Position numbers and translations under genes: made by a program | DNA from: Climacium dendroides | Lineage: Eukaryota > Streptophyta > Bryopsida > Hypnales > Climaciaceae | Length of the DNA stretch: 64,000 nucleotides | Assembly: GCA_950106755.1 (NCBI GenBank) | Contig: OX467088.1 | Span: 19,700,001-19,764,000 of the forward strand | Direction of reading: 5' to 3' | Shown here: piece after piece, positions 56,345 through 64,000 of the stretch | Layout: the number at the start of each line of letters is the position of its first letter | Position numbering within the stretch: the stretch's first letter is position 1 | Notes under the pieces: model-generated | The model's database searches: none | The model's input: the letters and a program-made list of their open reading frames with translations, nothing else | Told to the model about the DNA's origin: nothing

Positions 56345-58791
56345 GTAGTGATTAGTCGGATCAATATTCCTCTAGTTAGCCCTTAATTTCTACTAAAAAC
56401 CAATTTAGAGTAAACCGCTCTGGAATTGTTCCCACGAGGACTCAAGGCTCACGGATCTAGGTGAACTAGGTCTAAGTTTTTCCTTTCTCTCCTTCTTTCC
56501 AATCCGGACCAAAGGTCTGGTCCAGCTACTAGTGTCGGTAGGTTTCGGAAAATTCTAGAAACCGTTCAGTTGCCCTTTCCGGGATCCCTGGGTTTAAGTG
56601 ACAAGTGGCCAAATCCACCCTCCGAATATTTACCGTGTCCGGAAACACTAACTCTCTCTCCCACTTGACCTCTAATACTATTGCTAACCTAACTTCAGGG
56701 ACCAGAAATATCTTATTGTTTTGTCACCTCACAAATCCGGAAGGCTTACCGAACCAGGTCACGTAGGGACGGTCGAGGACTACAACGACATTCTAGCACT
56801 AACCCAACACTAAGTCTCCCGTCGACCGGATGGACATCCTCGCACTCTCTTGGGCGTTACACTAGGGCTTTGACTCCGTCTATAGGGGAATTCCGGTATT
56901 CTGGAATTTAGATTATGTCTCGCAAAACTCCCGTACACGGAAGCTGCTCTCAAACTCTCAGACACCCCCATACATGAGATGGTATCCTTCCCTCAGGCTA
57001 TACCGGCATCCAATCAAGTAGCACACTAACACTTCCTCCGGAACAATCCGGCCGATCTCCCCATCAATCTAGTGCAAGAAGAAACCATATACACCTCAAC
57101 ATTTGCTAACCAAGGTAAGTTCTCAGCATCCGGAAATACACGAATGGACTTCCACATATGACATGATGCACCAAGTAGATAAGAGAATGGAATGCCTCCA
57201 AACACTTTGAATTAAACTCAAAGATACAACTAAAAATCATGGTGTAAGTGACCACAAAGGTCCATCAAAATCTAACTTATACTAAACCTATCATCATCTC
57301 AAAATCACACAAAACTCTCCTACTAGCCTGCTAGATTTCCGGTAATCCTCTCAGATCCTACTTTTTTGGAGCAGTGACCGAACTTCGACACTGTTACAAG
57401 TATATACAAAACTACATCTTATTCCTTAGGAGGAATTACCTCCTCTAATAAGTTCTGGTAACTCCTCTTTTGGCTGCTCCCCGAAGGAGAAAGACCAGAG
57501 ACTCCGGTTGCCGGAATGGCCCCTACCAGACTTGGACCTGCAGCGGCACCGTCACCCTTGTCTGCACCCGGAGATCCGGCTATTGGAGTTCTCGGACTTC
57601 TCCGAGAGTCTCTTCGGGTAAACTTCAGGCGGGGAGAGGATTGGATGGGCCGAGTTATCCATCTCTCCGGAGGAGTCCCTGTAAGGTCTATGGTCGGATT
57701 CTCTTGGAGGAGATCTTCATTCCCTCTGGGTACAATGGTACCCCAATCCACTCTTGATCCCTCGAGTGGAGGTGATAACTCCGGAACAGGAGGTACCATT
57801 GGTGAAATCCCTACAACAGTTGTTTCCGGAACCGGCAATGTCTGGATGGGAGAGGAAGGAGAAGGATCTACCGGTTTTTGTACTGTGGGTGCCAAATGCG
57901 CCACCAAGTCCCGCATCTCTACTCGTGAAGCGTCCATCCTCTTTGCCTGCTCCAACAAACATTTCACGATCAGCACCCGACTTGAGCTTGCGGATACATC
58001 GAAGTTGGCTTCAAACAATGAGCTTTGTTGATGCAATTCGCTGGAATCTCCAAGGATTGCTGGAGTTGGGTAACACCCTGGCCCAATGCCTCAGTCTGCC
58101 GGCAGTGTTCTTCTTCCATGACTTGGGCCTTCTCTTGGGCCATCCGCAGCTCGTTCTCCAGCCGGGCGCAAGTGGACTCCAACCCCTCGGCCCGTTCTCG
58201 TATACTCCGGTTTTCTATCCAGAGGGCGCCCAACTCCATCACCATCTTCTTCTGGTCTTGGATCAGCAGATCGTTCTACCTTTCCGCCGTTACTAGAGTG
58301 TCCGTCCTCCAGAAAATGGCGTTCCGGTCGGTCAGTGCCATCTTCCGGCACACTCGTCTAAAGGTCTCCTTATAATTGTGGAGAATCTTCATGATGTCGT
58401 CAGCTTGCCACACGATGTGTTGGTCCATCTCCGTAATGTCCTTGTAGAACGTTCCCCCTAGTTGGATCTCGGTCCTTTTTTCCCTCCTCCTCCGGTGGAG
58501 TGGTCCAGGGGTGACTGGCTTCTGTCCAGTCCGGCGCATTCTCTCCCCGGATGCCCTAAGGGACATCCATTAATCCCGCACACCCCATATTAGTGAGGTT
58601 CTTCCGGAGACGCTCCATCCGGACCTCGTCAGTCGGGATTTTTGGCACCACCCGCAGCACCGAAATCGCCTTCATCCGTAGTTGCGGTGTTGGAGCTGGT
58701 TCCTCCGACTCCCTCCGGCTCCTCACTTAAGCTTGCGCCGCATTGCCCTAGAAGTCATGGCGCACACAAAAAAACCTACAACACTAGTAGA
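56345..58791 (-). mobile_element. F1 element copy 3, inverted, internally deleted
   Basis: Opposite orientation to copy 2. The 3' noncoding part is 56345-57415, the ORF remnant is 57419-58758, and the leader is cut at 58791 by CACTA-C. Compared with copy 2, most of the gag-like domain is missing (junction near 58550). Confidence 0.65.
57419..58758 (-). pseudogene. F1-3 ORF with internal deletion
   Basis: ATG at 58758 (MTSRAMRRKLK then a stop). VVPKIPTDEVRMERLRKNL and LMDVP follow in another frame. The domain carrying ANPKEG and PILHP is deleted. The coiled coil resumes (WQADDIMKILHNYKETFRR, CRKMALTDRN, ENELRMAQEKAQVMEEEH), then LFEANFDVSASSSRV, LLEQAKRM and the Ser/Pro-rich tail ending at 57419-57421. 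Frames change near 58276 and 57990. It is the copy that shows the uninterrupted reading EEEHCRQTEALGQ across the point where copy 2 carries its insertion. Confidence 0.6.
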
Positions 58792-59366
58792 AAACAGGGT
58801 CAAATGTGACCAATCAAGAAATGACTGGTGACTAAAAGGCTACTAGAAAATGACTACCAATCGCAGAAATGGCGCCAAAGCTGACCTGTCAAGGGCCACA
58901 GTCATTTAGTAGTCACTTCCTACAGTAACGGATGGCAACCGGATGAAATCGACGACCAGAATTGGTATCATCTATAGTTAAGTCTGTCTTCAATTGCCTT
59001 ATAGCTGATGTGGACTATCTGTAGTCATACTACAGTGATTAGAATGTTTGTCGAGTGCCAATAGAACTGACAAATGATTGCCAATAAGACACCGTGGAAA
59101 TTCAAATTATTACTTTTCTATTATGATATTCTATAAAGGAATTATTTTATTACAGTCATGTTTTAGTTATAGACAGGGTGCTTCAGCTGACTATGGAAAT
59201 ACTAACAAATAACTTTGTCAGGTGGCTCAATGTGAAAATTGCAAAGAAACATTTTCCAATCAGACATAGAATTGTATACAAAAAACAATTGTATAAATTA
59301 GTGTGCGTCAAGCTGTCCAGTAAATAATACAATATGTGATGCATGTGGATTTTTTATATGAACACT
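58792..59366. other. CACTA-C terminal and subterminal region
   Basis: Noncoding. TGACT and AGTCA words are frequent up to about 58930; AT-rich thereafter. Confidence 0.55.
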
Positions 59367-62300
59367 CTAATACTCTGCACATGCTATCAAATGGTCTTGT
59401 GCAGATAATTCTATAGCCCCCACCAGAGAAGCGTGGATGGGCCTGGCAGGCACAGTCTCTAGAGCTGTGAGGCCAGTAGATTCCATCGTTGTTGTGATGA
59501 ATACATCTGGTGGCTCCACGACCTTCCTCCGTGAGCGAGCTTCTTTTCGCAAGACAACTTTCCACCCAGGTTGTTCTACAATGTCGGAGAAAAATACTTA
59601 GGTGGCTTGGCTTGAAAAGATGAAGGATTTAGCCATGCGTGGTAGCTTGTGTCGAAAATTGACCTATAAGAAACCAGCGTCATCACGAACATATATGGAA
59701 CTTCCTCAATTATCCGATTTTTTCATCCATTCGCAACGAAGAAGCACCATGGGTGCATTTAAAGGCCCATAATCCAACTTCAAAATATCCTTCAGCACTC
59801 CAACATAGTTGACAGCCACATCCCGAGCGTCAGCCGTGGGCACTTGAAACACAGATGCAATTCCGCTATCGTATGTCAACATTGCAGCAAACACGTCGTC
59901 CTCTACTCGGTAGTGGTTTCCAAATGCCTTCATGCATGTATATCGTATTGCTCTCTGTGACGGTCTACGGCTAAGTAGCATTCTGTCCACATCCTCCACA
60001 TTCGAGACATCAATGCTCTCGCTACTTGCATACCGTGGCACCCATTCTTCAAAACATTCTACTGCCTCATTCACCTCACTCTGCTTGCCACTTTCTGCAT
60101 GGACATCGATCAAATCAGGCAAACAGGAGGAAGATGCAATGCACACTATACAACATACATACAATTGATCAATGTATGCGTGGGACAATAGTTTGGGCCC
60201 CTAGTGAGAAGAATATGCTGACATAGTGAAGATAGAATGGTGCAAGCTTCTAGAAATGATTGTGAAGGCACTCAATGCTACTGTCATTTTCTACAAGAAT
60301 GACTATATTGTCACTGAAAAATCACTACATCACAAGCTCTATCATTGAGACATTAAAAAGCAACCAGAACTGGGGACTTCTGTTAGGGTTTTGGAAAATT
60401 TAAATGATGCAGGTTCAGAGCTGTAGTACGTACATGAGCCACGGCTGCATTATAGTTGCATTGTTCAGAATGTATTGATGAGCGAGGTTGCGTAGCGATG
60501 CGTCCATCATGTACGTTCGTCCAGCTCCTTCAAGAACCTCCTCAGCATCCCCGTATTCCTCATCTTCGTCCCACACTCTTCTGTGCACAGCATCGAATTT
60601 GTGGAGGTATTTAGTGACAAAGCCAATGCACTCATCCTTCAAGTAACCTTCCGCCATTGACGCTTCAGGCCTCGACATATTTCGAACATATCCCTTCAAT
60701 GTCTTCATGTACCTCTCAACGGGGTACATCCATCTGCTAGCCACTGGACCACACATGTCCAACTGCTGTACCAAGTGATATGGTAAGTGGGTCATGATGT
60801 CAAAGAATGACAGTGGAAATTCCATCTCCAGAAGCGCCATACACTCTGCCACATCTGACTCTAGGGAATTGAAGTGCTTTGGATTATATACGTTTGTGCA
60901 TAACCTCCGAAATACCTTTGACATCCTCATGATTGCCATCCTTGGACCTGGTTTCAATAAGCCACGCAAAGCTAGTGGCATAACTTGCTGCATGAGCACG
61001 TGATAATCATGTGATTTGAGGCTACCAAATTTCTTCTTTCGAATGTACTGACCCAAAGACGATGAGTATCCAGAAGGTGTCTTCAGTGACTCTATCCTAC
61101 TGGCAAATTTGGAGAACTCTACTTCAGTCAGGACGTACGAGGCTGTTGGTTTCATCATCTTCCCACCCCTCTTTGGATTTGGCAGGAGCTACAAATGTGG
61201 ACGAATATTCTTTCCTCTTAAATCCCGCCGCACTTTTACTGTGTCCTGCATCCCTGTAATTGTCTTCAAGAAATTCTTTGCTAAATTCATTTCACAATGC
61301 ATTACATCCAAGGTGTGCCTAATAAGTAAATCCTACGTACAACAACACATACCAACACTGGATTTTATATTTTTGGTGCACATGAATGACCAATATAGAG
61401 TTTGTAGGAAAAATAATTGTCAAAACCCTGAAATTTAAAACTACTTACTAGTAAGAATGACTCACCTGCTGCCACCTATAAACATTAAAGGGAGTCATTC
61501 ATGCTCACGAGTCATTGTCTATATTCTATATAGTCATTTCCAATATGAATCACTACTACGAACATCATTTGTATTTGCCTCCTCTGATCTCCAAATATGA
61601 AATTTGGAGTTGAAAATGACGCATGTAACTATGAAGTGATTGACTCACCTTCCAATACGGTAACAAGTAAAAGATACTTTTCCTTTTCACTCCATGCACT
61701 TTGGATGGATCACCGGCTGCACCATCACGGTTCCCGGTTGCTTTCCATGCTTCATACTCTTCAGCATAATGTAATTGCTCTTCCACTGACACCACTCTCG
61801 GTTTACCTCTACACTCTATTTCTCCATTGAAGTGATCCTTTATTGCATGTGACCGAAATGGATGGTTGTCAGGTAGCCACCTTCTTGTTCCACCGTATGT
61901 TTGCTTTCTTAACTCAACAGAATGCTCACATACCAAATCAGACCCACAACATGGGCATGCAGCGTAACCTTGGTGAGCAAAGCCTCCAACTGTACCATAT
62001 CTTGGGAAATCATGAATTGTCCACAACAATACAGCTCTGAAGCTAAAATTTCTGCTTCCCAACTCCTTGGTGACATCATACGCCGGGATGCCTGCCCAAA
62101 GTTGCAGGAACTCATTTATGAGAGGTTGCATATATACATCAAACACCTCTGATGTCACAAAAGATTTTCCAGGTATTAGCAAAGCCAACAAGACAAAAAA
62201 CTTCTTCATGCTCAGCCAAGGGGGGAGATTGTAGTTCAGCAGCAATATGGGCCACGTTGACCAAGTTGACCGTGTTTGCTTGAAGGGATTCACTCCATCT

Positions 62301-63412
62301 GCAGCTAATGCAAAGTGGGCATTCTGCGGATCAGATTTGAATTGCGCGTCCACATTGTTGTGGAAATGGTGCCATGCCTTGGAATCACAAGGATGTCTAA
62401 CGAGGTTGTCTCCTCCCTCCCGGTTGCTTTGATTCTTAGAATGCCACAACATAAATTCAGAAATGGTTGGGCTTCGAAACATTCTCTACAAGCGTGGAAT
62501 AATTGGAAAATGCCGGAGCACTTTCAGTGGATGGACTCTGTGCTGTTCATCCTTGTAGCGTGGTTCATTGCATTTAGGACAATGCAATGCATCAACATGC
62601 TCTCCTCTAAAAAGCACACAACCTTTGGGACACACATGAATGTTGTTGTATGAAAGGCCAAGCTTCTTAGTCAGGGTCTTCGCAACATAGTGATTCTTAG
62701 GTAAAGAATTATTCTCCGGAAGAAGGTGACTCTGCAATACTGTCAACAGCTCATCCACAAAGCAATTGCTAACCCCGTGTACAGTACAGAGATTCATCAA
62801 CAATATTGTAGCTGCAAGTGTGGTGCACTTAGCTCCGTTGTATAGTTGGTGCAATGCATCCTCCAACGCTACAGGGTCGAAATCCACTTCTTCAGTGTCT
62901 TCAATGTTATTCACTTCTTCCGCAGCATCAGCTCCTCCACCACTAAGCTGGAACTCAGCACTAGCATCTGCATTGCCACTAAAAGATTCCTGAACAGCAT
63001 CAACTACTGCAAAAGCGTCCATCACTGCATCACAAGCTCTTTCTTGTAAGTCAGGAACATCATCCCTGTTGTCAAATGCATCATCTATCATTTGTCATGT
63101 GTTGATCTGTTCGTCTAAAACGGGTGGGCCATAGTTTGTTGGCCTCCAAAAAGCCGCCTCCCACTCATCATCTGACGAATCCCGTTGCCCAAGACCTCTC
63201 CATACTCGAAAATGTGCATCTCAACCATTGCGAATGAGGTGAAGTCTTACTGTGGAAAGTTTTAGTGTCCGATGACCCTTACACACTAAACATGGACAAT
63301 GCATGCGTTGTATATTTAGCAATCGAGCTCTATTCACCTCGCGAACCCATAGGCGATCATCACGAAGTTTTTGCCTCCTGCGGTTAGACAATGGCGCCCC
63401 TGCTGGCTGCAT
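59367..63412 (-). pseudogene. TNP2-type CACTA transposase, multi-exon, disabled
   Basis: Would catalyse CACTA transposition. The first exon runs from ATG 63412 to 61649. It has CPCLVCKGHRTLK and FRVWRGLGQRDSSDDEW near the start, a cysteine pair region with CPKGCVLFRGEH and CPKCNEPRYK, then the TNP2 core (DGVNPFKQTRSTWSTWPI, LLIPGKSF, ACPCCGSD, LPYWK) ending at a GTGAGT donor. Exon 2 (61318 to about 60430) starts HTLDVMHCEMNLAKNF and carries the DUF4218 part (FFDIMTHLPYHLVQQ, WMYPVERYMKTLKGYVRN). Exon 3 (about 60100 to 59367) has the DUF4216-like end (YVRDDAGFL, WKVVLRKEARSRRK). Stops in exon 1 at 63221-63223, near 63096 and 62486-62488, plus later ones, make it inactive; most are explained by C-to-T changes. 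Confidence 0.88.
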
Positions 63413-64000
63413 GCTGTGCACTGTGACAAAGGATAGGAAAGACTACAGTCTGCATAGTATGTTTGTTCTGCATTCCAAAGAATACATTCTGTTGTCAATA
63501 ATATATTGTGGAGGTAAGCATTCATGTTTTTGATAGTCAAATGCGGCACTTCCACTACATTTGTATGCTGAAAATGGCAAGTTCACCCCCACAAAATATG
63601 GAAATAACTAATCATTTATAAATCACAGCATGTACATTTATAAACTAGAAATGGAAACCCACCTATAAAATGGACATACAAATTGCCTCTATAGATCTCA
63701 CTACCTATATACATTCATGGAATTTCTTTTAAACATGACCTCTACAAGAAATGGACATTAAGATGCTTCTGGTCTAGGATCTACATTCATGCAAATGAAT
63801 GGTAAGGCTAGGTGAACTAAATTATTGCATACAAAATTGCCTCCATTGATGCCAAGAGATTATTGCAATTACAATGCAATACCTAAAAATAATTGGAAAT
63901 GAATATGCCTCTACTAATCACTCTTTATTCAAAAAATTTGAATAGGAATTCAAACTACATTCATGCAATTAGAATGTGAAGCCAAAAAATAATTGGAGAT
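63413..64000. other. CACTA-C 5' region, noncoding to window end
   Basis: AT-rich leader or promoter side of the transposase, running off the window. No gene or second terminus is seen. Confidence 0.45.

Larger units (their letters stand above)
58792..64000 (-). mobile_element. CACTA-C: CACTA (En/Spm) transposon, right end outside window
   Basis: The left terminus is CACTAGTAGAAAACAGGGTC at 58792, typical for plant CACTA elements, preceded by CAA. Subterminal repeats of ATGACT(A/G)(C/G) type fill 58800-58930. The transposase gene lies on the - strand. No second terminus is seen by 64000. It was inserted 33 bp upstream of the F1-3 ATG. Confidence 0.85.

Overview
The window is nuclear DNA of a land plant with a large, repeat-rich genome. 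The evidence is a galactan-synthase-type GT92 gene split by a GT-AG intron, a plant-type DEG7 protease gene, a Copia element primed by initiator tRNA-Met, and several CACTA (En/Spm) elements. Only two ordinary genes are visible in 64 kb. The species cannot be named from the sequence; a fern, lycophyte, bryophyte or gymnosperm would fit.

Region 1 (1-16.3 kb) holds both host genes on the + strand. A GT92 glycosyltransferase (exons 4687-5831 and 7087-7447, 501 aa) would make pectic beta-1,4-galactan in the Golgi. A full-length DEG7-like protease (11949-15146, 1065 aa) has a coding region with no intron. The leader of the first gene has short uORFs. The second has three GC-rich 170 bp tandem repeats upstream and probably a 3.1 kb leader intron full of decayed repeats.

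Region 2 (16.3-29.5 kb) holds three things. The first is a complete but dead Tc1-type DD34E transposon with TA target duplication and 0.9 kb inverted repeats built from tandem units. The second is a strange tract (20.64-28.44 kb) in which a short word of the form CAATTAGAC recurs on one strand about every 40-50 bp, split by a young Copia element (21412-26623, LTRs 179/181 identical). The third is an 880 bp foldback.

Region 3 (29.8-44.9 kb) is a nest. A transposon-like element, here called F1, was hit by a 9.2 kb CACTA element (31739-40949, TSD TTT) and by a 2.45 kb non-autonomous CACTA element (41795-44248, TSD TCT). The latter carries a 227 bp CACTA MITE (41807-42033, TSD AAT) inside its own terminal repeat. 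Removing the CACTA elements restores continuity of F1.

Region 4 (44.9-64 kb) has a MITE, a zinc-ribbon transposase-like relic, three tandem units each containing a long hairpin, two more F1 copies facing each other (49.1-55.55 kb + and 56.35-58.79 kb -), and a CACTA element with a recognisable but broken TNP2-type transposase that starts at 58792 and runs off the window.

The most novel item is F1: one long ORF with a gag- or plant-transposon-like domain, a coiled coil and a Ser/Pro-rich tail, with no visible polymerase, integrase or transposase. At least three copies are present, and all three CACTA elements of the window lie in or beside them. Nearly all disabling mutations in the mobile elements are C:G to T:A transitions, as expected from deamination of methylated cytosine. 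All statements rest on reading the sequence and on family knowledge; no database search was run.
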